From the NCBI GenBank assembly GCA_013372555.1, contig JAAPAX010000010.1, positions 1,922,001 through 1,986,000 of the forward strand: a DNA stretch of 64,000 nucleotides, read 5' to 3'. Position numbers and translations under genes: made by a program. Positions 10,946-22,329 of the stretch are shown piece after piece. The notes under the pieces were generated by a model, which worked only from the letters and a program-made list of their open reading frames with translations, was not told where the DNA came from and did not search any database. The stretch is from Elsinoe arachidis (lineage: Eukaryota > Ascomycota > Dothideomycetes > Myriangiales > Elsinoaceae). Position 1 is the stretch's first letter. Each line of letters opens with the position of its first letter.

Positions 10946-13888
10946 GAAGTACTATAGGTTATATCCTAGCTATAGATATATATTAAAGATCCTTATAAGT
11001 AGGCTAGTAACTAAGTCTATTACTAGTTTATATATATAGTTTAATATCTAGTCTAGCTCTAGTACGTTATTAGCCTTTATATTTTAGATTATCTTCTTTA
11101 CCTTATACTCGATAATATTAAGGCACTCGATAGAGTCTAGGTAGGTATACTCCTCTATATTAGAGAGGTCTACCTCTAGTAGCGCTAGTATAAAGACTTA
11201 CTAGAGGATAGTTGCCTTAGTTACTATATTAGACTAGAGGTTACCTTATCTATTATAGATCGCTAGAGTAAAGTCTAGTTAAATAGTACTATAGTTATTA
11301 ACTTATTTACTAAGCTTCTAGAGGTAGTTAGGTTCTATAACTTAGAATACTCTAGCTCTATAATAGTCGCGAAGTACTCTAGTTATAATAGAGTATATAG
11401 ATAGAGTAGGTACGATAGCTTAGAGATAGAGGACTAATAAAGGAATACTATATACTATATAATAATATAACGACTAATTCCTAACCTTAGAGAAGAGAGA
11501 TTAGGAAACTACTCTTTATATAGCGTAGATAGAGAGACATCGAAATAATATATCTCTAACTAGGCGTTAGGCCTTAGCCTACGTTATACTAGTAATAGTA
11601 GACTTCTTCTAGTATATAGCGAGCTAGTATTAGATATAGTCCTTAGAGTTCTATATTCTCTACTAGTACTAGTATACTATCTTTACCTCCTATATCGCCT
11701 CTATATACTCCTAGTTCTAGCTCTATCTAGACTTACTATAGATTCTACTCTCTAGTATAGTCTACTTAACTACCTCCTCTATTACCTAGATAATCTAGTA
11801 GACTACTTTATTAATATTAGCTATAGTATTAATTAGCTAGTCTAGGTTAAGGCTAGCGAGTATCTTTTAAAAGGCTAGAGTATTAGTTTTCTTCTAGTAC
11901 CTTCTATTCTCTACTATCTATAGAATAGAGTTAAAGTTAAGTACTATAACGATAGGTAGGTAGTCTAATTATAAGTTATACTTCCTAGAGATGTTATATT
12001 TAATAAGGTAGTCTAGGATATACTCTAATATAAAGACTAAGTCTAATGTTAATCTATACTATAGTTATAATACTACTTTAGCTAGTCTTATAATAGTCCC
12101 TAGCTAAAGGTATAGATAAAGGTAATACTATTTAAATATATCTTTAGCTAGGTAGTTAGTAGCTCTAGTAGTTCGTTTATCTCGATTATATCTACTAGTC
12201 TATAGGTAGTAGTAGAGGTTAAAGTCCTCTAAAACTAGGTACTTCTAGTTAGGCCTACTTACTAACTTAGCTACGAGTTTAATAAGTAGGCTATAGACCT
12301 TAAGGAAGCTTATATTATCTTCTCTTATATCGAAAGCCTTATTTCGAAGAGAGTTATATATATTATAAATATAGAGCTATATAGGAGTACTATTAATATA
12401 GTAGATAACTTAAAGAATAAGGTATTCTTTAGCTATATATACTAGCGAGAGAAAGTATTTTAGAATTTACTTATTAATAAAGAAGTAAACTCTAGATCTC
12501 TCTTATATGTAAACTAGCTAGAAGTCTTACTTAAGTAGATAGTAAGTAGTAGTAATATAGGAGTTATAGTAGAGGTTCTAGATTATAATAATATTAAAAC
12601 TTGTAATATTTAGTATATTAAATAGTAGAGCTATTACCTCGTTCTTAGAGCCTCTAACGTTATACTATATAATTTTAAGTTCTTTTAGTATACTATTTAT
12701 TAACTAATTTACTAGCCTTCTTCTATATAGGCTTTATCTACTAGAATAACTTATATAGTCCTAACTCGTCTATAAACGATAATAGATTTAAGCTAAGGTC
12801 GTTATTCTCTATATTATATATATTAATATTAAGTATATTATCTACGTTAGCCTATAGTTAAACTATTTTAGCAATAGTAATAGAGGTAATATCCGAGTTA
12901 GTAAAGATATTAAAGATAGTCTTTTTTATTCTCGAATTGCTACTAATTTCCTTTAGTAGATTTAAGTATATTCTCTTCTAGTCTCTAATTTCTAATCTAG
13001 TATAAGTTTTACTCTTAGTCTTTTTCTTTAAGCTAGAGGAGTAAGACTAGTTATCTCTAGCTTTAGATTAGCCTTTAGAAGTATATTAGAACTTCTTAGA
13101 TTATACTATTTAAAAGTCTTCTTTCTAGGATATCTCTACTACTAGGCTAGAGATATTCTCCTATAAAGGAGTAAGTTTAGAAGTTAGAATAGAGTTACTC
13201 TATTCTAACCTTAATAATATTTTAGAAACTAGTGGTATAAGATCTAATACTAGCTCTAGCTAGAAGAGCTATTTTATAGCTAGAGCTTTTACCTATTCTA
13301 TCTTTATCTTTTCTTTCTATTTAAACTTATACTAGGTAAACTATATATAATATTTACTATAGTAGTAGTAGTATAGAGGCTTACTACTATTAGCTTCTAT
13401 AGTATAGGCATTAGTATTATATTTAGTACTAGCGTACTTACTATATATTTTAAGATTAATATATTAGATTCTAATATAGCTATATTAGTAATACTTTAGA
13501 TATTACTTAATCTAGTAGCTACGTAGGTACCTTTTAGTTCTATATTTACTACTATTCTAGGTAACTTACTAAGTAGTAATTACTCTCTTTACCTACTTAG
13601 GTTTAGTAAACTCTACTACTAAGGTAGAAGTCTTCTTCTCTTTACTAAACTTAGTAAGCTAGTAATGTACTTAATAACTATATCCTCTATAAGAAGTAGG
13701 TTTTTAGCGCGAAGTTAAGCTACTATCCTCTTCTAGTTAGCTAAATTAATTATCTAGATAGGGACTTAGTAAAGAATAATACTAAAGATAAGTATAATTA
13801 CTATAGCTAAAAGCTTTAGACTTTTAGCCTATCTATAGTACTAGAGTTACTTAAGAAGCTCTATTTCTCTAGTAGTAGCTATAAAGAA
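10946..13888 (-). mobile_element. LINE (Tad-like) with apurinic endonuclease domain, RIP-dead
   Basis: Minus-strand decoding of about 11930-12450 gives an exonuclease/endonuclease/phosphatase domain: LYIYNIYN, then LVLEDFNLYY (family GDFNLHH) at about 12195-12235, then LTLDLVF at about 12030 and LDYLPIVIVL (family SDHLPI) at about 11960. Reverse transcriptase should follow to the left, but the sequence there is cut by the gypsy B LTR. The right part, 12700-13888, should be ORF1. The element is interrupted at 13888/21356 by gypsy A copy 2, whose TSD AAGAA marks the target, so ORF1 probably continues at 21361. Confidence 0.72.
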
Positions 13889-14062
13889 TGTAAGGGTAGA
13901 TGTGTAGTAACGTATAGAACCACTAGTATCTACTAATTAGATAGGTAAATAGACTAATAGCTGCCTTTGTTTAATAAGGCCGGAAGCCTTATAGAAGGCA
14001 GCTAGAGAGAGTCCGTCACGTAATAGGCTTAGCTAGAGCTATAATACTAAGTCTCCTCTATA
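13889..14062 (-). repeat. 3' LTR of gypsy A copy 2
   Basis: In plus orientation it begins TGTAAGGGTAG and ends CTCCTCTATA. It matches 21182-21355 with mostly C/T and G/A differences and identical length. Confidence 0.92.
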
Positions 14063-14699
14063 ATTATCTCTCCTCTATATTTAATCGCTCTCGATTAAAC
14101 CGCATCCTTCGCAGGTCTTGCATTTGTGCTTATAGGCCTCCTCTATAAGGGTAGGTTAGTACTCTCGAGTATAAGAGAAGTACTTAGCTTCTTTATTCGC
14201 GCTCCGCATCTATCGTACCTTTATTTGCTACTAATAGTGATATATTATAGTAACGTAACCTCTTGTCTAATTCTCTATTACTAAAGCACTTATTGCTGTA
14301 AAACAACTAGTGCCTTAGTAAACATATGTAATTTGTCGTTTGCTACTATAGAACTCCCTCGGAGGCTTCTAGTAAGTACTCTATTCCGACACTTTATAAC
14401 GTTAAGTACCTTAACGATACTACTACCTCCTAGAAGATAGCGACGCGTATAGATCTACTTCTCGTATTTGTTGCGCTACGTAATAAACAGACCTCGTCTA
14501 TATAGGTATATCTCTCGCTACTAAATACTTTACTTCTTCTACTATATTACTTCTATATAAGTCGCTACCTTCTAATACACTTATAAGCTATTATATCTCC
14601 TAAGCGTATTTAGGCTAGCCTACTACGTATCTCTCCTTACTTTCTCTATAGTACTTATACTAGAGATCTTGTTAGTAAGTATCTAGAGTTCTACTAGTA

Positions 14700-15930
14700 T
14701 CCTATCGAAAGTATAGCTAATACTACTAGAAAACCCCTACAACCGCGAGACTAGTATTACTAGATCTTGTGCTTACTATAAGAAGGCTAAGAGCGTCTAT
14801 TACGCTATTATAGACGACGTTCTCTTAGACTTCGTTAACGAGGTCTATACTACTACGTAGAAGCGCGCTAATATATATCTTAATCCGACTAACTCTACGC
14901 ACGTCTAGAAGTAGTATAAGTACACCGACGAGCTTATAGCTACTATGTCTTGCATTACAGAGCGCAAGTAGGCTATCGGTATTAAGGAGGCTTACACTAG
15001 CGCTAATATTACTTCTCTTACTAGTAAGGAACTAGAGCATACTAAGGTTACTAAACTTTATAGCCTCTATGTTACTACTAAGAACCTCGCGAGTATCCTC
15101 TATACTATAAGTAGTTCTCCTTCTAGTCTTAATGTCGCTAACTTGTTTATAGTACTTTACTAGAGGAGCTATCTCTAGAGCTCCGACTCTCTTCTATACT
15201 AACGTCTATAGCAGGAAGCGTTCTACTAAAGAGTCTACTAGGTCTCTAGAGCCTAAGAAGACTACTAAGGCCGTCGCTACCCCTAGTAAGACTACTTCTA
15301 AGAAGTCTAAGATATCTAAGTCTACTACTTCTACTAAAAAGGCTATAACTCTATCTAGTAAGGTTACTAAGTCTACTACGTAGGCTACTCCTAGTTGCCG
15401 CTTGTCTCGCCTTAACTGCGACACTACTATAACTAACACTAACAGTAAGGACGAGCTTAACCTTAGTGACCTCCCTAGGTATACTCTCGCTAAGAAGAGT
15501 AACTCCTCTACTAAGGCAAGTCTAGCCTTCTACTATATAGCTCCTAAGATTCCTACTAACGACTTTTACGCCTTAGAGGTCTACGCTATGTCTAGGCTTA
15601 ACACTAGCTAGGCCCGTAACTACTATAATGCTATCGTAGGTAAACTCGATATCTCTCCTATTAGTAGCTCCGCTCGCGATAAGGCTAGGCTCTATCGTTA
15701 GACTATCGGGGAGTACCTCGCTACTATTCTTACTTCTAAGGACCTTAGCGCCTTCTCCGCTACTACCTACTCCGACCTAGACTTCGCTAGCTAGAAGAAT
15801 AAGGACTTAGAGCTAGCCGAGCTTAACGCCTAGAATAGGACTAGTGCTAAGGATCTAGTCTTAGCTAATTACTAGGATAGGTACGCTATAGCTCTTACTA
15901 TAGTATTGTCTCGTAGTTATAGCTAAGTAG
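14700..15930 (+). pseudogene. Extra antisense gene inside gypsy A, unidentified
   Basis: Between the integrase chromodomain and the 3' LTR, the plus strand, opposite to gag-pol, reads as a protein broken only by TAG/TAA. An N-terminal part (about 14750-15180) contains SCAYYKKAKSVYYAIIDD. A low-complexity Ser/Thr/Lys linker follows at about 15206-15380 (TSKKSKISKSTTSTKK). The C-terminal region at about 15400-15930 includes KASLAFYYIAPKIPTNDFYA and ISSSARDKARLYR. It keeps more GC than flanking pol. I recognise no family. It lies inside the LTR/TSD boundaries, so it moved with the element. It could be an antisense accessory ORF of the element or a captured host gene. Confidence 0.6.
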
Positions 15931-16039
15931 ATATAGTCGAGGCTAGTAGATAAGGTTAATAGCGTCTAAGTAGATAGATTCTCGATAATACAACGACTAT
16001 ACTCTTACTACTTATCTCCGTACTCTCTTCGTAACTCTA

Positions 16040-17700
16040 CTATTAGCCTTCTAGCTAACGTCTACCTAATACTTAGTTACTACTTCGGAGGTATTCTCTA
16101 ATACCTTCTCTAGTTCCTAAGTTACCTCTACTAGAGCGTAGCTCTTCTAGAGCACCTTTAGGAACATGTCTTCTTTCTACCGACTATAGTCTAAGATCCT
16201 CTCTACCTTATATTCTATACTATTATCTACCTTAACTAGCCTAGGATCTACCTCGGTACTCCCTCGGAGGCTATATAGCTTAAGTAAGGAGATATAGAAT
16301 ATATTATAGATATAGGACCTATCTGGCAACTATAATTAGTAAGCCTAGACTTTTATAGTATCTATAACCTCGAATAGTCTAAAGTACTTCGGCGCTAGCT
16401 TATACTTTACTACCTTTAGCCTTAGGTTCTTAGTAGATAGAAGAACCTTATCTTCTACCTTAAAGAATATTAGCCTATATTGCTTATTATAAGTGCCCTT
16501 CTACTACTCCTAAGCTTGCTTCTAGCGCTTCTATAAGCCTTGCCTTATAGAAACTAGAGTAGCTATATAATCTCGTATAGCTAGTACTCTCTTCTAAGGG
16601 GAATATCCTTAGTCTCTATCCGGATCCCCCTCGGTATTCTTGCTAGTATATATCTTAAATAGCGACATTTAGAGCGTCTCGTTCTAAGAGATATTAGCTA
16701 CGTAAGTAGCCATTTTTAGCTAGCGTAACTAATTTAATTAGTCTTAAGCTCTATAGTAACGGAGGTACTAGATAAGAGATTAGTTCTATCGTTCTATCTG
16801 TCTATCCGTTTAAGAGTAGAAGGTAGTTAATAAACGCCTTACGAACCTTAGTTCGTAGGCGATCGTTTACTAATAGGCCGCGGTAAAGACTGTACTATAG
16901 TCTAACACTACGCCTTCTAGAACGCTATATTCTAGCACGATATAGTCGAAAAATAGCTCGGCTAACTACTAGACTATTATCGTCTTCTAGTACGGGATAT
17001 ACTTTACTATTTTAGTAAGGTAATCTACTACTATAAGTACTACGTTATAGACTACTCTATTAAGCTTACTTAGTAGCATATCTATAATAAAGTCTATAGT
17101 AAGCTCTTTCTATAGCACTTTAGGCATTAGTAGGTTTATAAGCTCGCTATAAAGTATATAGGTCCGAGTCTTTATAGTCTAGTAAACATAGTAAGTCTTT
17201 ACGTAGTCATTAACGTTGTAATATATACTAGGCTAGAAGTACTTTCTAGCTAGGAGCTTATAGGTCTTATTATAGGCGAAGTGCTCTCTATTAAACTCGT
17301 CGTAGTACTAGCGTAGTAGCTCTATATAGAGTACTACGTCTTCTAGTATGTATATAGTATCGTTCTTATATAGAAGATTCTCCTTCTAATACTATACTAG
17401 AGACTCTCTATTAGGTCTCTACTTAGAGAGATTCGCGCGCCTCTATACTAGCGAATTCTACTACTATAGACTATAGATTACTTCGAGAAGCTAGTCTATA
17501 GAACTCTCCCTCTATAGATTTTCCTTTACTATTACTACTACTATAGCGACTCGAGGTATCGATCTTAGTATTATACTAACTTAGATTAAATCTGCCTCTC
17601 TTTGCTTTAACTATTTGCTTTATAGCTAGTTAAGCTAGTTAGCTTCTAGGGAACTACCCCTAGCGTTCTTAGTATGTTTCTTATTGTTAGACTAGTTATT
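16040..17700 (-). pseudogene. Integrase with chromodomain of gypsy A copy 2
   Basis: Minus-strand decoding from 17330 gives the zinc-binding region (LLRxYYDEFNREHFAYNKTY, family pattern HD..AGH.G..KT), then the YFWPSIYYNVNDYVKTYYVC segment, a DFI catalytic-core motif, and VVVDYLTK. Near 16400 there is AxRLGPKYFGLFEVIDTIKV followed by VFHISLLK, the GPF.V...V and VFHVS pattern preceding the chromodomain. The chromodomain reads IEYKVERILDYSRR, then ELEKVLENTSE, matching EWEVE.ILD and TWEP.ENL. Chromodomains at this place define chromoviruses and are known to steer integration to heterochromatin. Confidence 0.87.
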
Positions 17701-20000
17701 AGGAACCCTCTCGGAGGTCTACTAGTTCTCGTTCGTGTTCGAATAATTACTTTATACTACGTAGATACTCGTATCTATACCTTCTTTAAAGGTGGCGCTT
17801 CTTAGGTATTCTAATAAGGACACGTAAATCTGCTACACTATACCTCTAATAGCTAGTTAGCTAGTCTCTAGCTTCGACTATAAGGTTAGTAAGCTATTCG
17901 CAAGGCTTGTGTTATCTACTATTAGGTCTAGGCGACGTAAGAGAGTATCCGCTAGGTTCTTTAAGCCCGCGTAGTACTTAATTACAAAATTAAAGACCTA
18001 TAGATACACGGCCTAGTAGGCCTAATAGCTATTTAGCTACTTAGTTATTATAAAGTACCTTAGGTTATTATAATTAGAGATTACCTAGATAGAGTCTAGA
18101 GCACTCTCGTAGTAGTATCTCTACTATTTAAATGCCTTTATAATAGAGAGAAGCTCCTAATTGTAAGTCTCGTAGTTCTACTCTATAGGTAGTATCTTCC
18201 GAGACTAGAAAGTAATAGAGTACTACTTGCTAGTTTCCCTAACCGGAAATAGCTAAGAGATAATTACTCTAAGAGTAAGCTTAGACGCGTTAGTCTTTAT
18301 TCTAATTAGCTTAGACAGGTTATAGTGCCTTAGTACTAGCGCTTCTATAAAGGCCTTCCTAATCGCCTTAAACGTCTCTTGTTCCGGATTAGCCTACTTC
18401 TAGAGTGCCGATTACTTCCCTTTCTATAATCCTTTAAATAGAGCTATTAAGAGTCTTACGATCTTCGAATAGTTCTTAATAAACCGATAGTAGAAGTTAG
18501 CGAACTCTAGGAACTATTAAACATCGTAGTAGCTATTTAGTATAGGCTAATCTATAATAGCGAAGACTCTCTAGAGGTCTATCGTAACCTCTTCGGTAGT
18601 TACTACGAAGCCTAGGAATTCGACCTTCTTCTAGAAGAAGTTATACTTCTTTAGGTTCGTATATAGCGTAAACTGCCTTAACTTCTCTAGCACTAGCCGA
18701 AGGTACTACTTATACTCCTCTATAGAGTTGCTATAGATAAGAATATTATCTAGATAGACTACACAAAAGACATTAACTAGCCCTATAAGAGCTTAATTAA
18801 TATAGGCCTAGAAGATAGTAAGAGCGTTAGTTAGCCTAAAGAGTATTACTATATACTTAAAGTAGCTATAACGAGTACAAAAAGTAGTCTTCTACTCGTC
18901 GCTAGTCTTAATCCTAATACGGTAATACATATTCTTAAGATTAAGCTTAGAGTAAATAGCTGCTTTACCTAGCCTATCGAGAGTCTTACTAATTAAGAGC
19001 AAAGAGTGCCGATTCTTAATAGTAATAGCGTTTAGACTATAGTAGTTAATATAGAGTTATAAATTGCTATCTTTCTTAGGGACGAATAGGATTAGTATAC
19101 TAGCTAGACTCTCTAACCTATAGATCTAGCCCTTAGCTAGTGCATTATCGAGATACTTGCGGAGAACTACGAGTTTCTTCTCTAAGAGGTTATAGAGAGG
19201 GCAAAAGAGAGGCTCTTTACCTTCCGTTAGATCGATAGGGTATAATACATCTCCTGTAGTATATATCTATATAGGATCGATAATAAAGACGTCGTAGTAG
19301 TCTTCTATATAGGATAGTAGCTTCGCTACCCCATTAGGTAGGACCTCTATAGAGGTACTAGCTACCTTCCGAACTATAGTATCTAGTATTATATCCGATA
19401 CTACTAGAGTAAATCCTTAGTTCTCTATAAGTAAGAGGTTATGGAACTCCTTAGCTTGTACTACTCTAATACTAGTAATATTATAGCTATACCTCTACTA
19501 GTTAGTGTAACTATCTATTATAACACTCTAGTTATATCTCTACGGCCGGTCGAGAATAATAGAAAAGCTTGTTTCTAACGTATAGAATACACCTTTCGAC
19601 TTATACGTTACTCCGGTGTCGTCTATAAGGTAGAGATTAATCTCGTAGGCGCTATAATAGTAAGCCTCTTTACTCTAGAAGCCCCTAACCTAAGAGTACT
19701 CTATATTCGCCTTCTATAAATTATGCTAAAGAGTAAATACTAGATCGATAATATTAATATCTACTGCGTTATCTAGTAGTACCTTAACCTCGACCTTACT
19801 GTTAAGGCTAAGCACTAGGCTCTAATAGGCCTATACTAGAAGCACTATAGGAGCTCTATAGCTTCGAGGTAGACTCCTCTAGTGTCTAGCTATATATTAA
19901 GCAGGTATAGGCGTACTACCTTCTGCCTTAACATTCTAGACTTAATTACCTCCTTTACTACTACTTTAGCTAGTATTACCTCTCTTAGAGTAGGCCGACA
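17701..20000 (-). pseudogene. Protease, reverse transcriptase and RNase H of gypsy A copy 2
   Basis: The minus frame aligns throughout with 20 to about 2330 of copy 1. The reverse transcriptase catalytic box reads YLDN at about 18745-18756, so the last Asp of YxDD is replaced by Asn through GAT to AAT. RNase H follows to the left. Most remaining stops are TAG or TAA. Confidence 0.85.
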
Positions 20001-21170
20001 AGTAGTAACCCTTCTCGTAACAATTATAGTACTTAACTTTAGAAAAGTCCTAAGTGCCTCTACTGCCTTTCTAATTAGCTCCCTAGCTACTACTACTTCT
20101 ATAGCTCTTGCCTTTACTCTTGCTCTTACTCTTCTACCTATCTCCTACCTTGCTTCGAGTATGCTTACTATAGTTACTACTAGAGACTTCCGGAGAAGCT
20201 CTACGCTACTTCTATAGCTTATAGTTATTGCTCTTAGCAAGGTTCTCGAGAGTAGAGGCTTATATAATAAGCTCCGCGTACATAGAAGGCATATTAGAGA
20301 ACTAGAGGATCTACTTATATAGATTAGACAATAATTTAGCTAGATAGTGCTACGCTAGGTACTTGCTATTATACTTTAGCTTAATTATCTCTTCTAGAGA
20401 TACTAGTTAATCTAAGAACTTCTAGGCGCTCTTACTCTTCTTCTAGAGGCAGTTTTAGTAGAAAAGAACTACGTTTATCTCTTGATTAATAGGGTCTTTA
20501 ACTTAGTTATTAACGAAGCTTAAGAAGTCCCCTTTATAGGAGAGATTATACTAGTTTAACGCATTAAGCGTATAGAGGCGTTCCTATAACTCTCTAAGAG
20601 ATAGAGATAGATATATTATAGCGTAAGTAATATAGCGCTAATCTAGATAAGGGGTATTAGTAAACTATAAAGGGTCGTAGTTAAAGACTATCTAGAAGCT
20701 CCTTCTAAAGGACTAGGCCTTATAGATGGATTTAGCCTTATACTACTCTAGTTCCTTAGCCTTCGTAGAGAGCCCCCTAGTAGGTAGCGTTACTAGCTAG
20801 CCTATAGTAGGCGAACCTATCGAAACTAGTGCCGGAGGAGCTATAGGTATCCTCTCGGTAGTCCTATAGGAACTAGCCGGAGTTATACTAGTATTCTAGA
20901 GGCGATTATAGTCTTAGACCGAATTCTCTAGGTTAGCTAGCTAAGCTATAATAGTCTTAAGTAACATAGCAGTGTAGCTACTATTACTACTAGTTAGAGT
21001 ATGCCTTCCTTAGCTATCTCCGTTATCTCCTAGCTCTTCTAACATCCTTAACTATAGACGCGAAGCGTCCTTAATAATACTACTATCTGTCCGGATAGCT
21101 TCTAAGTTAATTTACTCTTATATAATCTAATCGTCTATATTAATAATTCTATAGGCTACGACTAAAGGGA
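20001..21170 (-). pseudogene. Gag of gypsy A copy 2
   Basis: The frame runs leftward from the 5' LTR and ends in a nucleocapsid zinc knuckle (YYNCYEKGYYLSAY) at about 19990-20045. In C-x2-C-x4-H-x4-C terms the first Cys, the His and the last Cys are now Tyr, while the second Cys survives; in copy 1 all four are Tyr. Confidence 0.8.
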
Positions 21171-21181
21171 GCTATTAGAAC

Positions 21182-21355
21182 TATAAGAGTAGGTGTATAG
21201 TAACGTATAGAACTACTAGTATCTACTAATTAGATAGGTAAATAGACTAATAGCTGCCTTTGTTTAATAAGGCCGGAAGCCTTATAGAAGATAGCTAGAG
21301 AAAGTCCGTTACGTAACGGGCTTAGCTAGAGCTATAATACTAAGTCTCCCCTATA
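21182..21355 (-). repeat. 5' LTR of gypsy A copy 2
   Basis: It is 174 bp and pairs with 13889-14062. The terminal TG is mutated to TA here. It is followed directly by the duplicated target AAGAA. Confidence 0.92.
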
Positions 21356-21360
21356 AAGAA

Positions 21361-22100
21361 TTAGAGATCTCTAGACTTTAAGACGTATACTAATTATAAT
21401 TTAGTACCTTATACTAGAGGCCTTATCTTTACTAGTTACTTATTAACTAATTCTAGAATTTCCTTTTAGAGGTTAGCTATTTTATTACTCTATCTCTAGG
21501 TCTATACTAATTACACGTCGTTTAGCTTAATAATAAGCTATCTAGCTAATAGATAGAAAGTATCTCTTACTAGCTAGGAGCTAGATAGTAGTAAGCTACT
21601 TAGGAATAGTAGTACTTCTTATAGACTAGAAGCAACTATCTCGGTCTATATTTTAGTATCCTTTTTAAATAGAGTAGCGATAGATTAAGACGCTTTAATG
21701 TCCTTATAGATAGATTCTAGCTTTAGTTTAATATTCTTTATTAATAGTTAAATTAAGACCTTATAGAGATAGCTAATAATAGAGATAGATAGTTTCTAAA
21801 AGATTTTAAATAGAATAGCTTATCTCTTTAATTTCCTAATAGAATTAGCGTAGTAGTTAATAGAATTAATATTCTATTTAATTCTAGAAGTGTATATAGA
21901 TAGATTTAAGAGTTTTTCGTCTATATAATACTAGTCTTTACTAGTATCTATAATATTCTAGTTTTAAAAGATATAGAATCTAGTTCTAAATCGAATAGTA
22001 CTAGAAAATTTAATAGTTTAATAGAAGTAGTAGTAAAATCCTCTAAAAAGTAATTTTATAAAAAATGTTATAGATAGAAATACTAAGCCTTGCCTACAAT
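21361..22100 (-). other. Probable continuation of the LINE ORF1 region, RIP'd
   Basis: By the nesting logic this is the other half of the LINE split by gypsy A. No domain was recognised inside it. Confidence 0.35.
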
Positions 22101-22329
22101 AGCCCTATAGTAGGAATTTTGTATACTCTATAATAGCTTTCGTATCTTTAGCTATCTCGACTTAAGGTATAACTAACGTTCTCTATAGGAATATAAGTAC
22201 TCTTCTAGATCCGAGTAGGTCTCGGCTACTATACTATAAAGAGTAAGACTTACTAAAGAGGCTAATCGGAGGTACTAATTCTACTCTAATCCGCTAGCCT
22301 AATCGAGTAATCGAAACTTCTATAATCTC

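Larger units (their letters stand above)
13889..21355 (-). mobile_element. Complete Ty3/gypsy chromovirus, family A, copy 2 (7467 bp, TSD AAGAA)
   Basis: Two 174-bp LTRs (13889-14062 and 21182-21355) bound the element and the 5-bp duplication AAGAA lies at 13884-13888 and 21356-21360. Coding is on the minus strand: gag with a CCHC knuckle near 19990-20045, protease, reverse transcriptase with VVYLDNILI around 18741-18760 (second catalytic Asp changed to Asn by a G-to-A), RNase H, integrase (16260-17700) and a C-terminal chromodomain (about 16060-16260). An additional reading frame on the opposite strand fills 14700-15930, between the chromodomain and the 3' LTR. Frames contain many TAA/TAG stops, so the element cannot act alone. 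Confidence 0.93.

Noticed and set aside
13898..13902. TSD assignment for gypsy A using an LTR start at TGTAGTAACG
   Set aside because: Flanks did not match; extending the alignment outward to TGTAAGGGTAG gave equal 174-bp LTRs and a perfect AAGAA duplication.
15206..15439. Minus-strand open frame of 77 codons
   Set aside because: It is the antisense of the Ser/Thr/Lys-rich linker read on the plus strand; the Leu/Val-rich product is a shadow.
19882..20217. Plus-strand open frame of 111 codons
   Set aside because: It is antisense to gypsy A gag/protease; RIP makes antisense Leu (TTA/CTA) from sense stops, which keeps such shadows open.
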